Of a DNA stretch of 64,000 nucleotides, positions 11,001 to 22,600 are shown piece by piece (the first letter of the stretch is position 1; each line of letters starts with the position of its first letter). The stretch is from assembly GCA_949987565.1 (NCBI GenBank), contig OX465117.1, positions 310,001-374,000 of the forward strand, written 5' to 3'. The translations under genes and the position numbers were made by a program. Under the pieces are notes generated by a model. The model was not told where the DNA came from, ran no database searches, and saw only the letters and a program-made list of their open reading frames with translations. Source of the DNA: Luidia sarsii (Eukaryota; Echinodermata; Asteroidea; Paxillosida; Luidiidae).

Positions 11001-13870
11001 TGATCAGTGATCCGTCCATCAATCCTTGCAGGGTGAGTCCTCTGTGAGGTGCTCCTTCTAATGTCTAGATGGCAAGGTATGATGTCACAAGCCATGTGCA
11101 GATGGGGTGGTATATGATGGCTTGGATTTGCAACAACATTTGGACTTGCTATCAGCTTTTCCGCTGGCATACAAGTATCTAATTCACGTTTGCCTTTTGC
11201 ATGTGATTCATGACTTATATGGATTCTTGCATTGATGTCATGCAAGGTGTGTAGATGAGGTTTCACTGGTTCCCTGATTGCATCCTCACTGGTAACCAGC
11301 CCCGGCATTGGCTGATCCCTGACTGGTGCACCTTCACCAACAGAGGGCAGCAAACCATTAGTCTGGGTGGCTATAGTCTGGGGTATTGGACTAGTGCCCA
11401 CTGTTTTCTTTGGAGGTTCCTGTGATGGAGTCAGGACGCTAGACTGTGCTTGTGAGAGAAGCTGTTGCTGTTGTAGACGTCTACGGAAGTCTTCAAGGCA
11501 TGAGCCTCCATGTTGTTCCTACAGGAAGACAGTAATAAGCTACGCTTTAGAGACTGTCACAAGGCTCTACCACTAGAGCTTTTTCACCAGCATCTTCTAA
11601 TCAGTTGTTTAAGATTTACGGCAGGGGTGCAGGCACCCTTCACTTTTTATTGCTTTAACAGAAATGAGCAGTTTGATTTACTTGTTTAAAAAAAAAAAAA
11701 AAACAAAAAAAAAAAACAATTGCGCCATTTCCTGAAATCGGGAAATTTTCCGGAAGTCTTACATCCCTTCAGACGATAGACTCAGTAGCTTACCTCTGAG
11801 GATGTTTGTCTACCATCGGAAGGGGAAGGTCCTACCCTTAAGGAGGGCTTCTTGCGAGCCTCTTCCATCCTCCTCCGAATCCTCCACTGATGCAAGATGT
11901 CGTCCTGAGGCTTTTGGGCTAGCCTCTGTGAGGGTTGACGATTGGGATTCACTGACGGAGGGATGAAGAGGCTGTCTTGGGCTCCAGGCAAGGACCTGAC
12001 CCCACCGTGGATCTCCGAGTCTTTGTAATCCGAGGAGATCGGGGAGAGACCAACGCCATCTGAACTAACCATTGGTTCACTCACGATGGTTGATTCACTA
12101 GAGAGGAGGTAAAAATGCATTCAACATGAATGAAGAGATTTTGAGAAAATAGGGAAGATAATTTGACTGGACCGGGACTTGAATCTGAAAACTCTGGCAT
12201 AACGTACTGGTGCACTAATCATCCTAGCTATCAAGCCTTAAAGTTGCTGTCATCTCAAATCATAAACAATCTTTGCTGGGGATGGAGTGCCAGTCAGAAG
12301 CATTCATCTATTAACTGCTGTATATTTCAAGTCAAACAAACAAAGGAAAAACCGACTGGGAACTTTTGAACAAATTTAAAAATTAGTAAAGAAAACTTTG
12401 ACTGGAAGTCAAAGTTTTCTTTGCCAACTTTTCAATTTGCTGTTTATTTCCACAGATCGCAATCATCACATCCCTAATTTTATTCAGGTACAACAAAAAT
12501 AAATGTGTTCAGAATATTTCATCTATTATTTGGCCATTTGAATTCAAAGCCTGATTGTTGACAAGGGTTAAGCTATGAAGGGCTAGGCTGATGGGTACCT
12601 CCGTTCTAAGAGTCTTTCAGCTCTTGTCTGAATGTCCTCAGTCTCACTATCAGTCTTCTCCCAGGGAGAGATGGTGGATGTAGTCTGGCCGTAACTCCCA
12701 ACTGATCCTCGTCTTATTCCAGATCTGCCTCCTCCTGCCTTTCCACTAGCCCCGCCCCCTCTTGACGAATGCCTTGCGGATGCTCTGGCGCCCTCGTCTG
12801 TCGGGGTGGAGGTCTGTGAGGGAGGAGCCAGCCACCAGAAGTCCCGCCCACTGCTGCCGCGTTTGTCTAGTTCTCGGTCTTGCCGGCTCTTTGGTTCGCT
12901 GTAGCGGAACCTCTGAATATACCTGACAAAAGCGACAATTTGCAACCATTGAAATCAATGACTGATTCATCACTAAACAATGGTGACATTAAATGAATAA
13001 AACTAGCAATTAGAACCTGAAAAACAACAAATGGAAATGGCTAAACAGTAAGATATACAAACTATGGAATAGCTTCAAGTTTCCCCCAAGCTTGAAAATA
13101 CAATTAACTAAACCTCAGGCAAGGTTCTGTGTGCAAGACTAGATGGGTGCAGTGCCATTCATTCATTGATTCCCTTGACTAGATAGTAGTCGGGAGGATC
13201 TGAGGGCAGATGAGGCTGACATCTTTCACCAGGCGGGTCTGTCAAGCACTGCTGTGAGGAGGAGCTCAGGCATAGTCAGGTCAGTCCAGGATTTGCGTTG
13301 ACGACCACGTCTTCCCCCACCTTTGACTGTTCCTTGCATGATGGTCTTGCAGGCTGCAGTGTATCAGTCTGTTAGAAGATCCTAAGATGTCTATGCAAGC
13401 TCCTCAAGTGACCAACGGCCACAGATAACAGAGACCAAGACCTATGTTAAAATCCAGGCTTCAAGACTGGACTCACTTGGAGAGTGTGGATCCGTCTTCT
13501 TGCTGTCTAGTGCGGGGCTGTTCTTCATGCCTGTATCTGCTCCGCCATTGTGTGAGGTAATCCGATCCTGTTGTGGAGGAGCTTGATGGCACGTTGTGCA
13601 TCACACTGCTGGGAATACCAGTTCCTGGACAACAGGGAAAAAAAGCAAAAAAGAAGGTGTGAGGGGAAGGCAAAGAGCTGTGATGGGACACATGGTGAAG
13701 AATCTCCAGGAAAATCAAGAATCTCTCAGGCGATTTTTTTACAGGCTGATTAAGCAGACACCAAATATACATTTTTTGTTTGGGCAGATATCATTTGCAC
13801 ATTTCTATTTGTCACAAAGTGGAGTTTGCCTGAAAGAGATAGAGAAAGACAGACAGACAGACAGAGGTCA

Positions 13871-13901
<31 letters not shown>

Positions 13902-14732
13902 AGTTAATAATTATAAGAAACTGTTGCAAACTGCTCATTGACTAAAATTACCTGCAACACACATATTTCAAAAGTTAGAGGGCCTGACGTTTCCATCATA
14001 GCAGGACCTTTTTTGCCTTTGAGAAATGTCCAGCTAGGATCGAAACATCAGTAGTCTAATTTCCAGTCGTTTTTAAGTATGGTACGATATGTAGGCTGTG
14101 CACACGTGCATTAAATCCTTCTGAGCATACCTTCCTTTGAGCCAAGCGTTTTGGCAGAAGATTTGGGGGAAGGAGATGGACGATAATCCCTGGGACTCTC
14201 CACGGTGGACGGTCTTTCACTGGCGGGCCATGACTCATCAAATTTGGATGAGGCGTTGCCGGGGCTCGGCGTGTCGTGGGTTGGAAGTTCTTTGGCAAGA
14301 ATCGCGGTCGATCCCTTCAGGAAATCCCTCTCCGATCGGTTTGTGCTCTTCTGGCTCTCTTCAACTCTCTCTCCAACTCTGATCTTTCCGATAACATCAT
14401 GTTTAGAGAATCTTTGTGGACTGAGGTTTATCTACGTCATGATTTGATGTCAGAAAAATAAGAGACAAATTACTCAAAGTTTAAGGAATGGATGTTTTGA
14501 TCCTTTCAAGACCTTTCTCAAAGGAAAAATTAACTTTGAGAAAGTACCGCTATATGCTAGTGCTAGTGATATTCTCAGGACAGTTATGAATTTTCACAAT
14601 TTTTGTGAATTTGTGAAACGTCATCAAAGTCGTCATGATTTATTTACCTGTTTGTCTGTGTCTGTCAGTCCTTTCTGGAGGCTTGGGTGGTAGTGAGCTG
14701 TTGGGAGAGGCTCATCTTGGAATGGATTGGAT
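8030..14732 (-). CDS. PROSER3: PROSER3-like (proline and serine rich 3) gene, 5' end missing
   Basis: Eight exons join in a single frame: 14732-14648, 14431-14131, 13624-13477, 12922-12599, 12097-11794, 11518-10586, 10231-10093 and 8178-8051, about 787 codons. The protein is mostly disordered, rich in Ser, Pro, Arg and Gln. Conserved islands match my memory of vertebrate PROSER3 in order: SNPFQDEPLP near the N-terminus, ESWPAS, KYIQRFRYSEPKSRQ followed by DFWWL, RAERLLERR, and DDILHQWRIRRRMEEA. The last exon encodes an acidic stretch (DGDEFTDDELLQLLRQRR) that looks helical. After GAG at 8051 the frame either reads six more codons to TAG at 8032-8030 or splices at gtgagc to an unseen exon. Function in the family is poorly known. 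It is head to head with a dynein heavy chain gene. Exon structure is well supported; the name rests on recalled motifs. Confidence 0.75.
8179..10092. other. Last PROSER3-like intron, repeat content only
   Basis: This 1.9-kb intron holds the elements at 8446-8935, a reversed tail of SINE family 1 (about 8996-9050), a foldback half-arm at about 9560-9655 and a SINE family 2 remnant at about 9940-9975. An X-box-like motif is at 9233-9246. No exon was seen. Confidence 0.5.
8446..8935. repeat. MITE-like fragment followed by subfamily B foldback
   Basis: 8446-8600 is a partial copy of the TAGCTGCCAAC element. 8805-8935 has two inverted GGCCCT…TTTC…CTAGCAGG arms with a collapsed centre, then the CAGGTCAGTTTAGTCAGTGA flank of subfamily B. 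Confidence 0.6.
10428..10582. repeat. ATC/GTC-type trinucleotide and hexanucleotide microsatellite
   Basis: Imperfect TCATCA/TCGTCA runs of about 150 bp lie immediately downstream of the donor of the large PROSER3-like exon (minus strand). They give spurious Ser-, Met/Thr- and Ile/Val-repeat ORFs in several frames. Confidence 0.9.
10586..11518 (-). CDS. PROSER3: Large 311-codon exon of the PROSER3-like gene
   Basis: The largest exon of the gene, phase 0 at both ends (acceptor tgtag at 11519-11523, donor ACAG/gtggga at 10585). It encodes a low-complexity region rich in His, Ser, Gln and Asp that ends in a Glu/Gly-rich segment. The open frame runs past the donor into an ATC/ATG microsatellite and would give a Met/Thr-repeat tail. 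That extension is taken as intronic because the next exon (10231-10093) joins in phase at this donor. Confidence 0.7.
12150..12432 (-). mobile_element. tRNA-derived SINE, family 2, reversed
   Basis: Read on the minus strand it has a tRNA-like head with a decayed B box (GGACCGGGACTTGAATCTGA on the plus strand is its complement), then GCCAGTCAGAAGCATTC. The AAGTTTTCTTTGCC/GTAAAGAAAACTTTGACT sequences near 12390-12422 form a short hairpin at its end. Confidence 0.6.
13868..14060. repeat. GA microsatellite and subfamily B foldback
   Basis: (GA)n at about 13868-13900, then TGTTGCAAACTGCTCATTGA, GTTAGAGGGCCTGACGTTTC and the reverse arm to about 14055. It lies in the PROSER3-like intron between exons 14131-14431 and 13477-13624. 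Confidence 0.7.
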
Positions 14733-14814
14733 CTGAAATGCCAAGAATCACAATGACTAAATTAGAACACTAAAATCTTAAAAAGTCTACAAACAAACAT
14801 ACATTAATCTTAAA

Positions 14815-14880
14815 ATTTAGTGGGCCTGACGTTTCGCTCCTAGCGGGACCTTTCTCAAAGGCAGACCTTTCTCAAAATAT
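14815..14880. repeat. Subfamily A foldback half-element
   Basis: One arm only: AGTGGGCCTGACGTTTCGCT followed by AGCGGGACCTTTCTCAAAGG. It lies just upstream of the second PROSER3-like exon. Confidence 0.7.
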
Positions 14881-15473
14881 CATACATTATTAATAATAAT
14901 ATTATTATCATTAATTTAGAAGGGCCTTTAATATAACAAACATAAAGTAGAATTGATGCAAGTGTTAATTTAGCATCTTCCTGCATGCAAACTGCAATTG
15001 CAAAGCCAATTTTTTGTTTGTTTTACTGTACTCTGTAGTCCGAGTAAGTCCTAACTTGACCTGTGAACAAGTCGGTCTTTTTTAAAATTCGGAGTCGCCC
15101 GCCTCCTCCTAATTTCAAAAACTGAAAAAAGGGCAACTTGTTCGTGAGTTGTGTTCTGTCGGACTAACTTTTACTTTCAAAATTACTGCAATACTATTCC
15201 GAGTTACTTGGACCCTACAACTTACAAGTCACTTTTTTTTTTTTATCAAATTTGGATATTTTGAGGTACAGTCACCCGTCCCTCAAAGTTTCAAAATTCG
15301 ATAAAAAAGGGTGACTTGTCGGGTCCAAGTTGCTCGGACTAGGATCGAGTGAACTCAGCAAACTAACGCAACACGTCATTGTCATTAGTGCAACAGCCAA
15401 CAGTCACACACTTCATTAAACCAATACAGACATTTCCCTGGTAAAATTCCCATCATGAGGATCATTCACCTAC

Positions 15474-15566
15474 CCTTGTTTGTGTTGAAAAAACAGTGTT
15501 TCCATAACCAACTCGATGTGAATTATTTCCAAGGAAGAACATTTTTTGTTTTGACTGCGCCGCCAT
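15474..15566 (-). CDS. Possible first coding exon of the PROSER3-like gene
   Basis: An ATG inside a YY1-type motif (AAATGGCGGCG, minus strand) opens a 31-codon frame ending VFSTQTR at a good donor (AGG/gtaggt). The VFSTQ stretch resembles the start of vertebrate PROSER3 as I recall it. The exon ends in phase 0, whereas the exon at 14732-14648 needs two incoming bases. Either a small exon of length 2 modulo 3 lies between them or this is not the first exon. Confidence 0.3.
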
Positions 15567-16698
15567 TTACTCTATTTTGCTTGTTTGCGAGACAACACTT
15601 CCCTCCAGTAAAGAATCCTCGTGCAAACAATAAATACAAGTATTTTCATTTCATGATTCTCTTTTCATTGAAAAAACATATTTCTTAGATTATTAAATTT
15701 AAATTGACAGTAAATATTTCAAGTAATGTTGAAATGAAATAAAAAAGAATGTTGATTTGAGATGAAAAGTTATGTTTTTAGAGTATTGGTTTAAGTGGGA
15801 TCAAATTACGTATGCAAATAAGTTTGGCTAGCAACCGTGTAATCAACAAGATGGCGGTTGCGCCCACTACAAAGTTTTGAACCAGGTCTGGATCTAAATT
15901 ACTTCGCAATTACCAACTGCGGACCGAGGATTAAACAAAAATGTCATCTTAATGACAGGTAATTTTCACAAAACGACCAATGAAGCTATAAATGTAAGCA
16001 ATTGCGTGTAAAAACACCAGTTATTTCGCGTTGTTTACGACTAGTTCCAGTCCCGACGATCGTAAATATTCTGAAGAACATTAGTCTGGTGCTCTCGTTA
16101 CACTTTATTTATTTAGTCATGCATGAGACACGATACCATGCACTTTCTGGGTATTGTTGATTTTGGAATTAATTGACTAATTAATTTGATTTTTGCAGAA
16201 TAAAAGCTGCCTTTTCCCTGCCGCATTTTGTAAAATGATTTGGTTTACGATATGGAAAGATTTCCATACACGGGCAACGTCAAAATCACATCAAATGATC
16301 AAGACTAAGTAAAGCAAGTGTGAACTTAGTCAGTGAAGTGGTGAACTTGAAGTTGAAACTTCCTGAATGAAGAATAAAATTAATAAAAAATTAAAATTAA
16401 TACTTATTCACATTAATTAGACCTATTAAGTTTTATTAAATAGGCCTATTAAACGATTTTGAAAAAAATGGTGAAGAAAAAATTCGACTGGCCCAGGAAT
16501 TGAACCCGAGACATGTACCATAAAATTAATCAAATCAGAATGAGTGAATGTTCTGGAGCCTCCCTAACTTCATGTTTTCTTAATTACACTATTATATTAC
16601 AGAGATGCCGAATGTGACTGTGAGTGTGACTATCCAAGACTGTCAACTGTGCAACAATATTTCCTGTTACTGTTAGCGCTAATACAAGATCACACAAC
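15567..16698. promoter_or_regulatory. Probable bidirectional promoter between PROSER3-like and DNHD1-like genes
   Basis: The 5' ends of the two genes face each other across this interval. Visible motifs are a YY1-type site on the plus strand (AAGATGGCGG, about 15848-15857), a second on the minus strand overlapping the putative PROSER3 start at about 15560-15568, an octamer ATGCAAAT (about 15812-15819), an AGCAAC half X-box (about 15829-15835) and a forkhead-type TTGTTTAC (about 16031-16038). A SINE remnant lies at about 16480-16515. No TATA box is obvious. Motif calls are by eye; promoter function is inferred from position. Confidence 0.45.
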
Positions 16699-19600
16699 AT
16701 GGAAGTGGACGAACGTCTGCGCTTCCTGGAGATGCGCATCACGTCAAGCCTCAGGCCTCGCAACGATGATCTGAAGGCGCTGTTTGCTAGCGACGAAAAC
16801 CGGTAAGACAACAAAGGAAGTCAACTTTTCGAATTCAGTATACTCTGTCTTCAGGAGAGTTCCTCCGGTTCTTTTCAGAACCACACATACTCACAAGAGG
16901 GATTTTACATGGTGTCACTGTAAACCTATTACTCCTGCTATTCTTACCATGAAAACCTTGAAATCTCAATTTATAACACTCTTGACTTCCATTTGATCTT
17001 TACCTTTTGATTTTCTCTTTTTTATTCCCTTACCTACTCATTGTCCTTCCATTCAATCTCACGCAGATTTGCCAACCAGATTTCATTCTTTGTCAAACTT
17101 CTTATTCTATTGCAGACATTCATTCTTGGAGTTCTGTAACAACGAGGATGTCCGCCGTCTTTTCATCTATACCCGAGAGCCCAAGAACACCTTAGTCGCT
17201 TCCCTCAGCCCGCCCACTGGTGTCCGTACCAAGGCAGTCTTCTTCCTCAAGACAAACCAGGCCTCCAAATTGACCAAGGATAACATTAAGACAGATGTGG
17301 TCTACACAGACTGCGACACAACTGCCCTGGCTCAACTGGATCTCCTTGCAAGGGAGGTAAGACTATCTGCGGCCATACATCCACAATCAAATCTGTAATT
17401 CTAAACAGGGCTTGGCATTTTTTAAAGGCAAAACAAGAAAGCTTCTGAGAAAGCCTGTGAGGAAGGTCCTGCTGAAATTGAAATGTCAGACCCTCTTAAA
17501 TTTTGAGGGTTTTGATCATGACCTTAATTCTATTTTACTCCGGTGGTAAAGAAAGCTACTAGACTTAAATTTGAATAGCCCATCAGTCTTTCAACAACAT
17601 TATGGTGTGCGTTACTTGTCATTCTGATTTTGAATAGATGGAGTAAATCACACCATTTTTCGAAGTACACACCTTAATGAGCAGAGTTTTATTTCAGAAG
17701 ACACTCATTGTTGTTTTTTTTTGTCTAGAATGGTTTATTTGAACATCAATGTTCCTGTTTTTTGATCGAATGGAACTGTTTGGGATGGCCTTCAACTGGC
17801 CTGATGACTCAATTTCAACTTTCATTTGGCCTCTAGGCCACTGCTAAATCTCTGATATCCCCACCCTCTTCTCTCTTCTGATGCCAATGGTTCTTATCTC
17901 CATTCCATCTCTGTTGTTTCTCCTCAAGGTGTACCTTCCCCTGCTCTGTACGGATGGCATGCTGACTTACGGCGGAGTCAGCGCTGATAAACTTATGGAC
18001 ATCCTGCACAGAATGATGGGAAATGTAGAGGTCACCGAAGGTCATGTGGAGGTAAGTTACAAGAGAAATTGCCAATGACAGCTTTTCCAAAACATAAAAC
18101 CCAAACAAACTATATACCAGTGGAAACAGTATGAAATTTACTTCATTATGATGCAAGAAAATCTAAAATATCATAAACCATATCAACAGAATGAATGGGA
18201 TAACACTATCATTTTAACATAAAGACCACAGAATTTTACATTGTTTGGCATTTGTAGCTTCTTTTGCGTCTTACAGTCTTACAGGAAATCCCGTAACTCG
18301 GCAGATATGGGTTAATTAAGAACTGGTGCATTGGCAGCTTTATTAACGTGGCCACTTTTCTGTGTTCTACACTCACAGGGAGACATCATCCTTCCATTGC
18401 CATCCATTGAGGTCCTGGCAGAAGCTGCTGTCCTTCCAACCCGTAGAACGGCCGTCATTCATGTCCTAGAGTCCTCTGTCATTGGCTGGATCAAGCAGAT
18501 TAAGGTGAGAGCCTCTAACCCCTCCCCTTTGAACTCTGACCTTGCGTTAGCAATATCATTCACAATATCATTGCTCCTAGGTGTCGTCTTTTACTCTATG
18601 AGGCATTTCATTCTATTCATGGTTTGAATATTCAATTAAATAATTAATTTATTCAATTTCTATGAATGCTTGCTATTATATTTAACAAATAAGACACCAT
18701 TCCTTTTCACTACTTTTCCTTCCTCAGCTGCTTCTGAAGCATGAGCCACTGGCTGACCTTCGACAGACTTCTGGCCCACGACCTTTGCCCCTGGATGAGG
18801 TGGAGATGTGGCGTGCGAGACAGATCCAGTTACAATCCATCAATGCTCAGCTAGACTCACCAGTGGCGAGTGACATCCTACTCAACTTGGACGAAGCTAA
18901 TAGCACCTACTCACATTCATTCCACAATGTTCGTAGGGATATTGGCCAGGTACGTCCTCTAGATTGTTTTCCATCTCACTTTATGAACTATGGTAAAAAA
19001 ATTCTCTAAATTCATGACCATTTGAACATTCTGTCCGTTGCTCTAATGCATTTGCACCGTTGATATTATGGCCCCCATACAACATTGGTAAAAGTCAAAA
19101 GATTGCCACAGTTTGTGTGTTAAACCATTAAACATTCCAAAAGACAAATCCTGCAAAGGTTTTAGCTGAAATTGTAATCTAAGAAAGTAGAAAAAGGCCA
19201 AAAACTGTCACGGTTTTCGCACCGTTCTGTAGTGTAAGAAATAGTTTATTACTCACGAGAAATCAACTAATTTGTCAGTGTTTGATTGAATATTTCTTGA
19301 GAAGTACAGCATCCCAGACCGTAAGATTTCAACATGAGGATTCTATCATGACCATCTACAAACTGTGTAAATTAGAAGGAAATCTGTGGACATCGATGTT
19401 TCCCGATCTTCCCAATGTTGTATTGGGCCTTTAAGTGAAATATTCTCTCATGTTCTTTGATGACTTCTTTGTTTTGAAGGCGTTGGCTGAGACGAATGAG
19501 AATCTTCGTTTCCTCGGTACCCTGCTTCCCTGGTTTGAGAAGCTGCACCATTCCCACACCACACGTGACATGCTGAGACTCTTTGCCCCACTCATACACA

Positions 19601-22600
19601 CCATGCTACTGGTGTGGTCACACTCAAGGTAACGATTCTTCACCATGCTTAACGATTTAGCTGATGCCCATGAGCAAGACACTCTAGGGCCGTTTCCACT
19701 AAAAATCAACGCGATTATTTGGATCACGATTTGAATCGCGATTCAAACTCCGCTTTTTTGGCATGTGTGGACACAATAAACGCGATGTTAGTGGCATTTG
19801 AATCGCGATTCAGACTCCACTATTAGTGAGATTTTTTCAAATAATCGCTTTTATTTGCGACGCAGTCTGTGTTGGAATGCTCCACTGAATCGCACCGGGC
19901 TTTTAATCCCACAATGCACCGCTCACGCTTTCCCCTTCCCTTGCAGATATTACCACAGCACAGACAAGTTTCAGAACCTTCTGGAGCTTGTGTCTAACGA
20001 GGTCGTGCTGAGAGCTCAGAGCCTCGTTGGTGAAGACATTCTGAGAAACACCATTCAGGTACATAGAGCTTTCCCTCAGTTCATCCCATTTACTTGCAAT
20101 ATACAGAAATGTTGCAAACTGCTTACTCACTAAATTTACCGAAATACAGAAATTGAGTGGGCCTGACATTTCAATCCTAGCAGGACTTTTTTAACTAATG
20201 ATGTACACATGTAGCTCCTTTTGCAGACAAACTTGAATGTAAATGTTTGGCTGGTAACCGGGTCTCATTTGGGTTCCTGTCACACAGTCCTATGCCGGTT
20301 TGAAGGACGCCTTGAAAGTCTGTGCAGCCTACCGGGGAACCTACTTGGATATGAAGGACAAAGCCGATGATGTCAACACTGAGAAAGTGTCAGAAACAGC
20401 CGAAGCCATGTACGTATCAAGACTCTAATGGAATGCCAGTATTTGATTGGTTTACCGCAAGTTACGATGGATTTCAGACTTACCGATCGATTTTGGCGTT
20501 TGCGATGATCATAAAGCGTTAGTGAAATCAGCCCCTAGCAACAGCAGTTCAAGAATCATACATGTTATCTTGGCTGCTTGCGGGATACCAGTCACAAGCA
20601 TTGAACTATGTGGGAAAGCCCACATTCTCAGCAACTGAACAATCATGGTTGATTTTATGGTTTCAAATATATTTGGTTAATTTGTTTTTAGAGATCTTGT
20701 TGTATTTTAATTTAGAAGTGTTTTGTACAGCCCATTTGAATTATTTTTATATAAAATTTGCGCTTTATAAATTCGTTTTTATTATTATTTTTTATTATAC
20801 TTGGCTTTTTTTCAGGACCCTTAACCCTCCTAAAGGCGTACTGTACAGCAGTAAGTTATACAACACTAGCCAACGCCGCCGTGTACGTTCATCTCATGGG
20901 ATCTTGAAGGACGCTGGTTCAGACATTGGGACTATCCAGGAAGATGAATGGACAGACTCACCTTGGCCTCCACGCAATGCTCCTTGCTTCAATCTCATGA
21001 ATGGCTTCATGGAAAGGTATGCTTACAAGCTCACCACTGATGAGAAAGCTCCTGGAAGATTCTACACAATAGGCCATTCAGTGAAGCACAGTACTACATG
21101 TACCCTTCATGACTGAATGGCCTATAGTGTAAAAGCTCCTGGTAGATTCTACACTAAAGGCCATTCAGTGAAGTGCAGTACCCTTCATGCATGTGTCATG
21201 ACTGATATCCGGATTGCCCAGCTTAGAACAAATGCTATTAAGTGTCCAGTTAACTGACTTGGATTGATCAAATAAGATGTGTAACCTGGTGTGACTTTGA
21301 ATGTTCAATTAAATTGTAAATTTACTAATACAATAATGTTACTTTAAATTACTTTGGTGACCCAAAATGTAAAAGTTTTAACAATTTAGAGGGCTCAAAA
21401 TTTCGTGGGCCTGACGTTTCGATCCTAGCAGGACCTTTCTCAAAGGCAGAGCAGTTTGCCACATTTTTGTATATCAATTCCGAGGGCTGTGTAATGCAAT
21501 CCTACCAGAGCCTTTCTCTAAGGCTGCTGTTCTGCTTATGTGAAAGGTCCTGCTATGATAAAAATATCAGGCTCTCTAAGATTTTGAGATTTGTAATTTT
21601 GTATTTGTTAAAGTAAGAATTTTCAAAATTTAGTATTACTTGTAGGATTATCAGTCAGGAGATCAGTTGACAGATGCTAACCTCAGCTCTACCATCCTCT
21701 CTGCTTCTCATCAACCCCAGATGCAATGACCTCCTTGAGCTCGTGCAGACCACGCGCCACTTTAATCTCCTTCAGATGGCCGCGGAGGTCGGAGGGGCTG
21801 GCACTAAGAGCCTGGATGCCTTGGTCCGTGAGATCCACTCGGAGTTTGCTGGGGCTATGGAGCGCTTTGGCGACAACGTGATGGATATTCTGGACATCAC
21901 GGAGAGTCAGGCCTTTGAGAAGGCCTTCTTCAACTTCCGTTCAATCGTCAAGGTAAGAGAGAGTCCACACCAAACCATATTCAAAATTGTTGCAGGATCT
22001 GATAAGGGGTAAACTGTAAAGGGTCTGTGCAATGAATATCACAGTCAAGCTCATGTTCTGCTGTCATCTAGGGATCTGAAGTGTACACACATAATTGGCA
22101 AGCTTCTTTTTCTTAGTGGAGTCCGAAATTGGTCATCTTTTTTACCTTTAAAAATATCCTTATAAAAATGTGGGCGCTATTGTAAGGTCATGTCAGGAAC
22201 CCACAGTTTAGAAAACATAGCACTTGCCTGCCATACAAATTGCCTGTCAGTTAAGAATGGCTCAAAATTATCTCAAATATTTGGACGGCCTGTCATTTCG
22301 ATCCTTGCAGGAGTTTTCTGCCTCTGAAAAAGGTCCTACTAAGATAGAAATATCAGGATTATGATTTGTCTGAATTCCTCTCTGATCATAGGATGAAGCT
22401 TCATCTTATTCCCCTCTTGTTCTCTCACACCCCTCTCTCTCTCTGGTCCTAGGATCTTGAGCGACGCTTGGCATCAGTCCTACGTCAGAGTTTCCAGCAA
22501 TGTCCCACCATCGCCGCCCAGCTGCGCTTGCTGGAGGTATTTGAAGGTGTCAGCGGTCGTGAGATGGTTCAGATCTACCTCAGGGACCAAGACCAGCAAC

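Noticed and set aside
20562..21116. 184-codon ORF
   Set aside because: Exon 9 (20816-21016) read through its 5' and 3' introns; the extra sequence is LINE-tail-like and AT-rich.
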